Shown: one piece after another, positions 45,690-55,849 of the stretch
Layout of the letters: every line of letters begins with the position of its first letter
How positions within the stretch are numbered: position 1 is the stretch's first letter
NCBI RefSeq assembly: GCF_017562075.2
Contig: NC_054082.1
Coordinates: 60,370,906-60,434,905, forward strand
Length of the DNA stretch: 64,000 nt
Direction of reading: 5' to 3'
Source: Anopheles merus
Lineage: Eukaryota > Arthropoda > Insecta > Diptera > Culicidae
Position numbers and translations under genes: made by a program
Notes under the pieces: generated by a model
Seen by the model: the letters and a program-made list of their open reading frames with translations, nothing else
The model's database searches: none
Told to the model about the DNA's origin: nothing

Positions 45690-47110
45690 TCAGACTTTGC
45701 GAGTTGCCTTTCGTCAGTTATCCGGAATTTGTACCATGATGGACGAAGGCATCCTAAATTTTCTATACAAAATTGTTAGAGAAAAGCTTTTCCATAATGT
45801 TGATCCATAAAATTCAATGGAACACATGTGACGGATGTTGTACCAGTTTGCGGACTAGGGTGCCATGTTGAAATTCTGCCGAAATTAACCTAAAATGAAC
45901 GCAATGAGTTTTGGCGTCATTGTTTGCCGCTGCGAAGCCAGTGGAAGCGATTGCTGCTTCCTGATATACGTGTTTATGTTTCCCAAGTACTCTTTCACTG
46001 TTTGGCGGGTTGTATCAATCTCCCGTCCCAGATAACGCAGTAATGTAGCTACGTGTCCCTCTGTCTTCATTTTTTGCATCTTTTGGAACCTTAAAATGAA
46101 CCTGGGCTTTTATTCGATGCTTTAATTGTTGCCTAACAGATGTTGGTGACCAAAACGCCGTAGCGACGAAAAAAAAAAATTGGCACGGAGGCGATTTAAG
46201 ACGCTACGGAGTGTTATTTGTTGATCGAGCACGCTTCTAAGTTGGTTGGTTAACTTTTTTTGGCCATCATGGTTAGAGTTTGACTGATAGAGGTGTCAAG
46301 GTGAGGTGACTGATAGAGGTTGTCTGTTTTCTCATGGGATACTACTATTCAAAGTTCAATTAATATTTTGTTACTGCGGGTTACAATAACCCCATGATAA
46401 ACCCTGAATTTGTCAATTTTGTTAATGCAACCGTTATGTAATTTTAACATTGTTTCAACTCGACAAGAGGTCTTTCGGAATGATGCAAATCGCATACGAA
46501 ATATTATGTTGATGAGATAAACAAAAGCCTGGTTGCAATAAGTTTATTTTTATTTTGCATGCGACCTTGCGATGGGAGAGCATTTAACTTTCGCAAACGC
46601 AATACATGCAATGTTGTTGTTGGAATAGTTAAGAGAGGCTTTGGCTCCAACGGAGTTCTTTCGCCTCTATCAATACATGCAATATAAAGTTTTTAATGAT
46701 GTGAAATAGCTCCAAGCATTTCGCGATGTTTTGTTTTATTCGTTTTTCTTTATTTTACACAAATCAGTTGGTTTCCTTTTAATAAATTTTAGGGATATTT
46801 TTTAATGTATTTGAAAGCAAAAACGAACATTTCAAATCCCCTGTTGTTCTAACGAGAACGACGATATCACACTTTCGCTGTTTACGAGTGCAACGATTGT
46901 CAAAGTGCTTTTTCATAATGGATCCGTTATCAATGTATCTGACATGGCATGACTTGTCCATAAAGCATTTTGATAATTAATGATTACTTGTTTGCTTCGA
47001 TAATTTTTCAGCCGTTGAGACTTTTGTATCATTCCCAGAATAACGTCAATAATTTTTGCGGCGTGAGAGGAGGTTATCAAGAAGCGATATTGATCCTTTT
47101 TTGTTATTAT
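45690..47110 (-). mobile_element. Unclassified repeat X, copy B
   Basis: Uninterrupted counterpart of copy A (21350-22128 and 32041-32618), in reverse orientation. It includes the site where BEL-3 inserted in copy A (ATGGTTAGAGTTTG, 46269-46282). Ends and target duplication were not identified. A minus frame at 45885-46079 has a helix-turn-helix look. Confidence 0.7.
45885..46079 (-). pseudogene. Possible transposase HTH fragment in repeat X
   Basis: 64 codons: HVATLLRYLGREIDTTRQTV, then KEYLGNINTYIRKQQSLPLA. The spacing resembles the second helix-turn-helix of Tc1/mariner-like transposases (a recognition helix before 'xYxRKxxxLP'). Similarity is by eye only. The copy A equivalent has stops, so this may be chance preservation. 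Confidence 0.35.
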
Positions 47111-47274
47111 TTAGATTGATCACATTTTTGGCCTTCTATAGCAAATTTATCAAAATATTAAACATTACAATTAATTTTTAAAGTAGGTATCGTCTATAGC
47201 CATTTTTTAACATATTAAAAACATTGCGCATGCCAAACCGACTGACACTGCCTTGAAACCTTGAATGGGATATA

Positions 47275-48660
47275 CATTTTCACTACCAAAATGTTAGAGG
47301 ACTACGTACCAAACTCACAGAATTCGGATTAAACACATTGGACGCCAAATATCAGATAATAATACTCACCGAAACCTGGCTTGACAATTCAATTCCATCA
47401 TCGCTACTGTTTGACCCGGGCTATTCGGTGTATAGATGTGATCGTAGCTTGTCTAACAGTATGCATACTCGTGGTGGTGGCGCACTGATCGCTTGCTCAT
47501 CCTTATTGAACACCCGTGAACTCACTCTACCTCGTAACTCACTTGAGCAAGTGTGGGTTACCGTTCGCCTATCATCTTGCACGATATTCATCGGGACTGT
47601 TCACATACCTCCTAATCGAGCTAACGACACAGATACTCTTAAATCTGTGATTGAAAGTGTAAGTGCAATAGTAAACCATGCAAAATCTAATGATCTAATA
47701 TTTCTGTTTGGAGATTTTAATTTTTCGGCAGTATCATGGTCACCATCATAACAATCATTTGGTCACTCATCATCGTTCGCGCACTATGTGGCAAATTCAT
47801 CATCCACGGTCAGATCCCGGTTTTTGGATGAAATTAACGCTAGCGATCTTTATCAAATAAGCGGTATCAAAAACTCGCTTAACCGGCAGCTCGACTTAGT
47901 ATTTGCAAATTGTATTGCCGCAACTTACTGCATCGATTTGCACCCCTGTCCAACAGCACTAGTCTCTCCGGACCTGTATCATCCAGCCATCGATTTAACG
48001 GTTCGAATTCCAAGCACAATGCCTAATCCTACACTGACTCAGGCAAGTAGACCTAGGATGAATTTTTATAAAACCAATTTTACTCGGCTTGATGGGCTCA
48101 TAACCAATTTTAATAGCCACTTCAGAATTAGCCAGTTTAATTCTGTTGATGAAGCTTTATCGATATTTATACGTTTTCTTTTATCCTCGTTTGATTCGTG
48201 TGTACCAATCATCACACCAAAGAGCGGCCCTACTTGGTCTGACCGCCACCTAAAAAAACTTAAAAGAGCTAAGGCAGCTGCATTAAAAAAATATACGAAG
48301 AACCGATCACCTGTTAACAAATGCATATTAAATGAAACAACTCGCTTGTACCGTAGTTACAATAAAATACGCTACGGTGGCTATTTGTCTCGGTTGGAGA
48401 AGAATTTCATCAAAAGGCCCAAAGCTCTCTTGAGTTTTCGTAAGAAACACAATAATACGAAAGTGACACCGAAATCGATTTACCACAAAGACCTACCTGG
48501 TTCAACTGCTTCAGATATTTGTGACATATTTGCGTGCAGATTCGAGGAGTCATACACAATCTCAACTACTGACGACAATATTATCACCAACGCTTTAATT
48601 AATACTCCTAATGATGTCATCGACCTTAATTTAACTAATATATCGCAATAATCTGTTCTA
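47275..48660 (+). pseudogene. LINE C ORF2: endonuclease and linker
   Basis: YQNVRGLRTKLTEF before the first ATG-type start, then IIILTETWLDNS (catalytic Glu), GGGALIACS, VHIPPNRAND, LIFLFGDFNFSAVSW (Asp/Asn) and LYHPAIDLTV (His). A TAA at 47749-47751 splits the frame; the rest (47788-48651) is the linker with KLKRAKAAALKKYTKNR. Another stop (TAA at 48649-48651) precedes the RT. The stops are all in one frame, so only point changes broke it. Confidence 0.9.
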
Positions 48661-49962
48661 AATGTGCTCAAAGCAGTCAAGCCCAAAGCTAGTCCTGGCC
48701 CAGATGGTATTCCTGCCATCATTCTCAGCCGATGTTGTGAGTCCATAGCGCCCATCTTCACCAAAATTTTTAATTTTTCACTGCAACATGGAGAATTCCC
48801 TTCTATTTGGAAGAGTTCATGGATTGTCCCCATATTTAAAAAAGGTGACAAGGAAGATGCAGCCAACTATAGAGGCATAACATCTCTCAGTGCTGGGGCC
48901 AAAGTTTATGAGAAAGTGATCCAAACAAGTTTACTCACGGCTTCATATCTTTATATTAGCCCTCAACAACACGGTTTCGTACCAAAGTGGTCGGCGATTA
49001 CTAACCTTATTGACTTGTCATCACAATGTCTCCGTAACATGGATAGCAGGATGCAAACAGATGCAGTTTATATGGATTTAAAGGCTGCTTTTGATAGTAT
49101 CGATCACAACATCTTTTTAGCCAAGATGAATAAGTTGGGCGAAATTTAATATGCTGGTTAGAATCGTACCTTGTCAATCGATCGTATGCTGTATCTTTCC
49201 AACGATGCCATTCAAGGTCTTTCATTGCATCATCTGGTGTGCCACAAGGTAGCAACCTGGGTCCACTACTGTTCGTACTGTTCATCACGGATCTATCGTA
49301 TGTCGTACCAGCAGCGAATCATTTAATGTATGCAGATGACATTAAAATCTACATGACGATAAAGAATGACACAGACCGCTCCGAGCTACAACAATGCCTA
49401 TTCGGTTTTCACCAATGGTGCAATCGAAACCGCCTGAGCCTCTGCATTGAAAAATGCCGAGTCATTTCATTCACACGAGCACGAGAAATTAGGAAGTTTA
49501 TATGGATTTAAAGGCTGCTTTTGATAGTATCGATCACAACATCTTTTTAGCCAAGATGAATAAGTTGGGCAAAATTTAATATGCTGGTTAGAATCGTACC
49601 TTGTCAATCGATCGTATGCTGTATCTTTCCAACGATGCCATTCAAGGTCTTTCATTGCATCATCTGGTGTGCCACAAGGTAGCAACCTGGGTCCACTACT
49701 GTTCGTACTGTTCATCACGGACCTATCGTATGTCGTACCAGCAGCGAATCATTTAATGTATGCAGATGACATTAAAATCTACATGACGATAAAGAATGAC
49801 ACAGACCACTCCGAGCTACAACAATGCCTATTCGGTTTTCACCAATGGTGCAATCGAAATCGCCTGAGCCTCTGCATTGAAAAATGCCGAGTCATTTCAT
49901 TCACACGAGCACGAGAAATTAGGAACACCAGCTACACAGTTAACGGTTTACCAATAGTATGT
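48661..49962 (+). pseudogene. LINE C ORF2: RT with internal duplication
   Basis: KAVKPKASPGPDGIPAIIL, FKKGDKEDAANYRGITSL, HGFVPKWSAITNL, DAVYMDLKAAFDSIDHN (motif A), then a frameshift at about 49145. Motif B SSGVPQGSNLGPLLFV and motif C LMYADDIKIYM are at 49220-49350 and again at 49650-49780 through the tandem duplication. After the second copy, NTSYTVNGLPI runs into LINE B. Confidence 0.9.
49066..49925 (+). repeat. 430-bp tandem duplication in LINE C
   Basis: Unit 49066-49495 repeats as 49496-49925. Four differences seen by eye, all C/T or G/A, so about 99% identity. The unit covers RT motifs A to C. Confidence 0.95.
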
Positions 49963-50109
49963 TTAATATGTTTATTGATTAATCCATCGGGATCTTGAAG
50001 ATCCTACATGAATGTACTTAAATTAGTGCTTATAGACTATGTAAGGTACATAAATCGATCGGGGAGAACAGGTGCACAAGAATAGAAAATGTATTATGAG
50101 AAAAAATTA

Positions 50110-50388
50110 TTACGTAAGTTGTGTCCTGAGTCTATCTTTTAAAACATTCTGTGGCATGTTGAAATCAAATAAATCAAAGTTATTTATGAAAGTTCGACAC
50201 ATAGCTGACATAGGACCAGACTGGCCAAAACGAGTTCTATAACGAGGGACGGATATGAATTGACGTGTACGTAGATTCCTAGATGGCGCGTTAAATTCTA
50301 TCGTAGCTAATAGAGTAGGAGCATCAATGTGGTGGTTAAGTAGTCCTGATATAAAAAGGCATTTAGCTATCTCACGGCGATTTTTCAA
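50110..50388 (-). pseudogene. LINE B ORF2 C-terminal tail after stop
   Basis: 92 codons in the same frame as 50392-53046 across one TAG. Near identical to 36887-37165 (one residue, K for R, seen). Carries the conserved CR1 ORF2 end (GLLNHHIDAPTLL, APSRNLRTR). LINE A has the same block without a stop at that place (LGLEPLSIRRHNAQC), so the stop is derived. Confidence 0.85.
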
Positions 50389-50391
50389 CGA

Positions 50392-53046
50392 CTAAATCCC
50401 TAAAAGCAGACACCGGGAATGGTATGACGGTAACACATCGCCCTGTCGCCATGGTAAGAGTCTTACAGCATATCTAGTCGCTTTTCTTTGGATGGCCTCG
50501 ATTCGATTACTCCATTGTTCGGTACAGGGGTCACTAACAATACTGCCATATTCTAACACAGATCGAACGTAGGCACAGTAGATGGTTTTTATGGTCATAG
50601 GATTACGGAAACCTTGCGTTGATCGAATAATCCAACCCAGTAGTTGGTTCCCTCTAGACACTATATTCTCTAGGTGATCGTTAAATGTTAAACGTGTGTC
50701 GAGAATGATCCCAAGGTCGCGGAATGTATCGGTGCGTTCAACGGATATGTTATCGATCTGGTAGTTAAATCGTGTGCAAGACCGAGAACGGTAAAAAGAC
50801 AAAACACGACATTTTTCGATACATAGCACCATTGCATTAACACGGCACCATATGCTAAACAGGTTGATGGCATGTTGAAGATTGATGCAGTCATTGGTAT
50901 CGTTGATAGGAGCGAACAGCTTAACGTCATCGGCAAACAGAAGAAAACGGTGTTTAGCTAGCAATTGCCCTACATCGTTTATATAAAGAATGAAGAGCAG
51001 CGGGCCCAAATTGTTGCCTTGAGGCACCCCTGAGGTGCCAAGCACCTCTCTAGATGTATGATCGTTTACCTTGATCTTGTATGAGCGTTCTGTGAGGTAG
51101 GAATGCAACCACTTAACTATTTGTTCCGAAAACCCTAATTTGTGCAATTTGGCGATTAAAATGTCGTGTGAGATGAGGTCGAAAGCAGCTTTGAGATCGG
51201 TGTAAATAGCATCCACTTGACCTCCGGAGTCGAGATTACGTTTGCAGAAACTAACGAATTCAGTGAGGTTCGTTAATGTTGAACGTTTGGGTACGAACCC
51301 GTGTTGGTTATCCATAATATAATTCGATGTAGCGGAGAGCATAGGGCTGTAAAGCAGAAGCTCAAAAGCTTTTGACACCGCACAAAGTGATGTGATACCG
51401 CGATAGTTTGAAGCACATGAGCGATCCCCTTTTTTAAATATTGGTACCATCCACGAGGTCTTCCATAAGCGTGGGAAAATACCGGAACTCAATGACGTGT
51501 TGTATATGTTTGTTAATATAGGTGCTAGGGATTGATAGCATTTACTGATGATGAAACTCGGAATGCCATCGGGACCAGGAGCTGTAGATGGTTTAAGGCT
51601 TTTGAGGCACTTTTCTACTGTGCGTATATCAAACGTAGGAATGGTGTAATCAATCATGTTTAGAGGTGTGTAAGATGTGGCCCTTGAGATCACCGTTTGA
51701 TCTACAATTGGGGTGGAGAAGGCATCGGAAAATCGTTCAGCAAAAATGTTGCAAATATCTTCGGGTGACGTGCCCACGAAATCATTATATTTGATTGTGC
51801 ATGGAACTACGTTTGAGCGTCGTCTGCTGTCGATGAAGCGCCAAAATTTTCGGGGATGTCGGAGAAGGTACCTTTCGATTGAAGATATATATTGCTTATA
51901 TCTTGATCGGTTATACTGACGGTATGCATGTATGGCGTTGTTACGATTTTCCCTAGTGATATTACTTCTCAAAAAACGGTGTCGACTAATGGCTTTGTTT
52001 TTGGCTCGTTTGAGGATGATAAGCCTGTTATTACTCCATGCTGGAGAGCGTTTCTGGTGCATAATTGGCGTACAGGATTGTAGAGCATCTTTCATGAAAA
52101 TCGTGAAAGCATGAACAGCGTCGTCAACAGACGGAAAGTTGGAGCAGTTAAAAGTAGAACCGAATAGAAATATTCTTTCCTCCAGTTCGACGATATTAGC
52201 CTTTGAGTAATTTAATCGTTGCTGATATGTGTTGCTTGGATGGGAGCTAGACGCATGATGATCATAGTGACGTATTGACCATTCGAGTGCAGGATGATAA
52301 TTATCGAGCTTGAGCAGGGCCGGTTCGGATTTAGACACGGGAGAACAGATCTCAGCGGCGTTGGAGTTAGCAAAAATTAGGTCGAGTTGTCGGTCCATAG
52401 AGTTTCTAACGTTGCTTAATTCATAAAGGCCGTTTGCTGCCATACCATCGATGAAAATATGATTATTTCGAGACTTAGATGACGGTTTATAGTGCATGAA
52501 AGTGGAGCGCAATGGTACATCCTCGACATCGGCTGGATTGAGTTTGGACCACGTAATGTCCCATTTGTTAAAATCTCCAGCGACAAGCAGAAGATCGTTA
52601 TCTCTCATGCGTGATGAAACTTCGCGTATACTTTCCAGATGTTTGTTAACAATTATGTCGTTATATGCGTTGTACGGTGGAATATACATGGCACCGATAT
52701 AAACAAAAATATTGCCCAATCGAATTTTGACCCACAACTGTTCCATAGTTCGATCCGTCGGTGTAATTTCGCAAGATGAGAGAGAGCGAGAGCAGGCTAT
52801 TAGAACACCACCACCGATGGAGAAAGTGCTGTTAGTGGTGGTTCTATCGCATCGGTAAATAGAATAGCGATCGTCGTTGAATAACTCATTGTTTATGTTA
52901 TTGTTCAACCAGGTTTCAGTTAATATTACGATTTTGTATTCAGTTTCTGAAAGTACTCGTCTAAGATCATTCAGTTTTTTACGCAAGCCTCGAACATTTT
53001 GGTAATACATTGGTAGGTATGTTGTTGTTGTGTTGTTGATATTCAA
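50392..53046 (-). CDS. LINE B ORF2: endonuclease and reverse transcriptase
   Basis: 884 codons open; the frame's first codon is TTG, and the first ATG (MYYQNVRGL) is residue 13. Endonuclease: ILTETWL (41-47, catalytic Glu), YIGAMYIPP, LVAGDFNKWDITW (154-166), DNYHPALEW (248-256). RT: KPSTAPGPDGIPSF (485-498), FKKGDRSCASNYRG, DAIYTDLKAAFD (612-623, motif A), SGVPQGNNLGP (672-682, motif B with N where copy B' has S), FADDVKLF (704-711, catalytic Asp pair). It ends LLLGI then TAG; the tail continues in frame at 50110-50388. It nicks target DNA and copies the RNA by target-primed reverse transcription. It is the best-preserved LINE frame here. Confidence 0.92.
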   Translation of the reverse strand: MNINNTTTTYLPMYYQNVRGLRKKLNDLRRVLSETEYKIVILTETWLNNNINNELFNDDRYSIYRCDRTTTNSTFSIGGGVLIACSRSLSSCEITPTDRTMEQLWVKIRLGNIFVYIGAMYIPPYNAYNDIIVNKHLESIREVSSRMRDNDLLLVAGDFNKWDITWSKLNPADVEDVPLRSTFMHYKPSSKSRNNHIFIDGMAANGLYELSNVRNSMDRQLDLIFANSNAAEICSPVSKSEPALLKLDNYHPALEWSIRHYDHHASSSHPSNTYQQRLNYSKANIVELEERIFLFGSTFNCSNFPSVDDAVHAFTIFMKDALQSCTPIMHQKRSPAWSNNRLIILKRAKNKAISRHRFLRSNITRENRNNAIHAYRQYNRSRYKQYISSIERYLLRHPRKFWRFIDSRRRSNVVPCTIKYNDFVGTSPEDICNIFAERFSDAFSTPIVDQTVISRATSYTPLNMIDYTIPTFDIRTVEKCLKSLKPSTAPGPDGIPSFIISKCYQSLAPILTNIYNTSLSSGIFPRLWKTSWMVPIFKKGDRSCASNYRGITSLCAVSKAFELLLYSPMLSATSNYIMDNQHGFVPKRSTLTNLTEFVSFCKRNLDSGGQVDAIYTDLKAAFDLISHDILIAKLHKLGFSEQIVKWLHSYLTERSYKIKVNDHTSREVLGTSGVPQGNNLGPLLFILYINDVGQLLAKHRFLLFADDVKLFAPINDTNDCINLQHAINLFSIWCRVNAMVLCIEKCRVLSFYRSRSCTRFNYQIDNISVERTDTFRDLGIILDTRLTFNDHLENIVSRGNQLLGWIIRSTQGFRNPMTIKTIYCAYVRSVLEYGSIVSDPCTEQWSNRIEAIQRKATRYAVRLLPWRQGDVLPSYHSRCLLLGI

Positions 53047-53049
53047 TTG

Positions 53050-54340
53050 CTATTCATCTGACGGACCGGCTTCCGCAGAATCATCAGTCCGTTTAGTGTT
53101 AACTCGTCGCGGTCTTTTTTTAGGAGCGGCTAAGCATTCAGGAGGAGATCTGATAGGTGTAGTGGTGACAAGCATTCGCTCGTTGAGATCCTGCTGTGGT
53201 TCAGTTGTAAACAAACCTGCATCTGTAGTGGTCATAGCAGGAGAGGAAATCGGACTAGGCTGCGAGTGCATATCTGTAGTGGTGTTTGATGTCGGAGCGC
53301 TTATTCCGGACCATGAGAGTGGATTGTGATAGCTGTCTGCAGCGAGAGTGGCAGGGTGATCGTGTGTGAGTTGATGTATCGAGTTAGTATCGGTGACGGC
53401 GAGTGTATTGGGATTGTTATTGTTGTTGTTCCGGTAGTCACGAAACTCTCGGTATGTTAGAGCGGAGGGCCATGTCTCAGGTTATAGAGCCTTACTGCGT
53501 AAAGTGGCCGGTATGCCCACTTTGAATGAGATGAATGAGAGTGTACTTGTGTTAGCGCCGAATTTCGTCAGGCGGTGAACAAACACATCCCGCTTGTCAA
53601 GCGCTAAACGTACCTGCACCATATGAGAAATTTGCTCAGTGGTAACTGATGGGGCGAAACGTGTAAAGAAAAGCCACATACGCGTATTAGTGTGTGGAAT
53701 GATATCCAGTGTATCTGAAGCAAGCGGTGATCCCGATCCTCTTAGTAGTGGTGTTTGCAGGTTGTTAAGTGGTGTTTTGTTGATGTAGGATGTCGGTTTG
53801 ATTGCACTTACACTAAGTGAGGCCGCCAAAGATGGGAACTGTGTTTGTGTTGGTGTAATGGTATCGGGAATATTGTTAATTACTGAGTTAAACAATTCGG
53901 GGTATGATGTTGCTGGATTGCGATGAATGGGTTGTTGAGCGGGTAAATCGGTAGAGGTGTGTGATGAAAGCAAAAAGGAACGCATCTCATCCTTCAGCAC
54001 TTCGAGGAGATCGCATTTAATAACGGCAGTGATTTGTTTTGGCAGCTCACTATGGAGGCTCGCTTTAAGGTCGGCAATGCTGGACGATAAGTCGACAGTG
54101 GTGTGGGTGTAAGGGGTAGACGACCTAAGCATAGCCGAACGCGGATCTCTATGAAACTTTACACAAGCCTTACATGCCCAAAAAAGTTGTGCACAGGACT
54201 CATAATAGCGGACAGTTCCTCAGAGAGTCCACTGCATGTGAAATGAAACTCGGCATTGCACCAACCCTGGCATTTCACAATTCGATCAGCAGGTACGATG
54301 TCGTTGGCACAAGCGGCGCAGATACCGGCCATTGTAAAAT
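53050..54340 (-). pseudogene. LINE B ORF1 with PHD-like finger
   Basis: The likely start is the ATG near 54332 giving MAGICAACANDIVPADRIVK, with CxxC...CQGWCNAEFHFTC, a PHD-like zinc finger. A frameshift near 54180 moves the reading to 53482-54132: a helical segment (IADLKASLHSELPKQITAVI), a Ser/Thr/Pro-rich linker, and TRMWLFFTRFAPSVTTEQIS...VHRLTKFGANTSTLSFISFKV, an RRM-like ORF1 core. A TAA at about 53479 follows KAL, then PETWPSALTYREFRDYR continues in frame to a basic end (PKKRPRRVNTKR) and a stop at 53050. ORF1 proteins bind the element RNA. Confidence 0.8.
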
Positions 54341-54570
54341 GGTACAGCAATAGTTGAAATGGGGTATTGATTGTAGAGCAGGAAAAATGATTGTAGGTGA
54401 TTGCAGATGAGCAATTTCCAACTGTTAATGAAAACCAGGTCTTGAGGCAGTCAGCACAAGCAAGCAAGTTGCGTTATGGATAAGTTTTCACTGAATAATA
54501 TTATAAAATATCGGAGCGCAAAGAATTATCGACCAGTCACTATGACGTTTGACGTTTGACGCACTAATGC

Positions 54571-55017
54571 TAATAGAACGCACTAATGCTATGAAGGATC
54601 TCGGAGTCATACTTGATTCAAAGCTGTCATTTGACCAGCAAACGGAGGAGGTGATTACCTTGGCCACCTGGCAGTCAGTTACCACCTTATGAAACGCGAC
54701 TTCAGCTTCTCGGACTGCAACCGCTCCATATCAGACGCCGTACCGCGCAACAACTGTTTGTGGCTGGTTTACTGCAAAGTAACATCGACTGTTCATCTCT
54801 GCTCCAGCAGTAAAACTTTTACGCGCCTGCTGTTCAGCTTCGTTCTCGTCCGTTACTTGCCCTGAACCGTAGTCGAACTGGATATGGATCTAGAGACCCC
54901 CTAAACTCCATGATTAGGGTGTTTAATGAAGTTCGTCCATTGTTTAATTTTGGAACCTCAGTGCAATCCTTTAAAAACAGCCTTAGAAACGAATTATTAA
55001 GATGATCTTTCAACTTA
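54571..55017 (+). pseudogene. LINE C ORF2 C-terminus
   Basis: ERTNAMKDLGVILDSKLSFD continues LINE C after LINE B. After about 54660 there is an internal deletion and shifts, then LPPYETRLQLLGLQPLHIRR-type and FVAGLLQSNIDCSSLL residues, ending VQSFKNSLRNELLR and a stop near 55005. Confidence 0.85.
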
Positions 55018-55130
55018 TCATAAACTAATATTAGACTTAAGAACATTCACACGGATCCATAGTTATCCATTGAACGAGTAATAAATATTTAAACAATTAA
55101 ACAATTTGTTTGAATTTCTATGTATATATT

Positions 55131-55413
55131 TATTTGAATTAAATTTTATTATGGCATGAATTATGGGATTATGGTAACGGGATTAGAAACAGACAAAACT
55201 TGAAGGCTACAGGAAATAGGGAAATATATAAACAGGGAAATAGATGAGGATGAGATGAACTATGTAATGAATTATAGCATATACAAATGAACTCAAACGG
55301 ACAAGTGAATACACATTAGCAAAGTGAAAGTTCAACCGCCTACACGTTATTTTTCTTATTCCCAAAATATCACAAGTTTTCCTCTAATTTCACACCCGGT
55401 GTAATTTTCTACA
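55131..55413 (+). repeat. BEL-4 5' LTR, visible end
   Basis: The LTR ends TTTTCTACA at 55413, directly before TTTGGTCCTTCGAACCGG, a leader/primer-site sequence I know from BEL/Pao elements. The LTR start was not found between here and LINE C. Confidence 0.5.
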
Positions 55414-55434
55414 TTTGGTCCTTCGAACCGGATC
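55414..55434 (+). promoter_or_regulatory. BEL-4 primer-binding site candidate
   Basis: TTTGGTCCTTCGAACCGGAT directly follows the LTR end. TGGTCCTTCGA... is characteristic of BEL/Pao leaders. About 430 bp of leader with repeated 'CACTACGTG' phrases leads to gag. Confidence 0.65.
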
Positions 55435-55849
55435 GTGAAAGGAAGCACTACGTGCAGTGAAAATTTGTGTACGGACACTACGTGGCCTTAATTTTGGGTA
55501 AAACGGCACTCCGTGACCGTTGGTGTAAACCAAAGTGTGGACTTAGTCGTTTGCTATCCGTTGTGTTGCGCAAACCACAACGTGGGTTGCCCCGCTATCA
55601 CGGGCAAATCTGACTTTAGTGTGCTGTGATTCTTGTTTCATTTTTTCCGTGTTGATAAAAACATTTCGTGCGTGCGTATTCTAGTTCGTGAGAAAGGTGA
55701 CGCCGACCGTTGGAACCATTGCGAAAACCGCCATCCTTGTAAGCAACCATTAGACCACAAGCTCGCGCCAATCGTGATCGTCGTTGCGTACAACTTTCGT
55801 GCAAGCTGTGCGAAGTCAGTGAACTTTCTCGCCAATTTTTAAAATAAAA

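Larger units (their letters stand above)
49963..54570 (-). mobile_element. CR1-clade LINE B, near full length
   Basis: Reverse-oriented 4.6-kb LINE with ORF1 (PHD-like finger) and ORF2 (endonuclease plus RT). The 3' end is at about 49963-49980 on this strand. The 5' region reaches about 54480-54570, where ACGCACTAATGCTA repeats twice (54559, 54576). PHD fingers in ORF1 are described for CR1-like elements. ORF2 has one stop; ORF1 has a shift and a stop. Confidence 0.9.
47275..55130 (+). mobile_element. CR1-clade LINE C, split by LINE B
   Basis: Plus-strand element 47275-49962, interrupted by LINE B (49963-54570), resuming at 54571 and ending in an A/T-rich 3' UTR near 55130. Left end GGTTTACCAATAG and right AATAGAACGCACTAATGC show a short AATAG duplication and a continuous reading frame across the insert. 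A 430-bp tandem duplication lies at 49066-49925. Confidence 0.85.
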
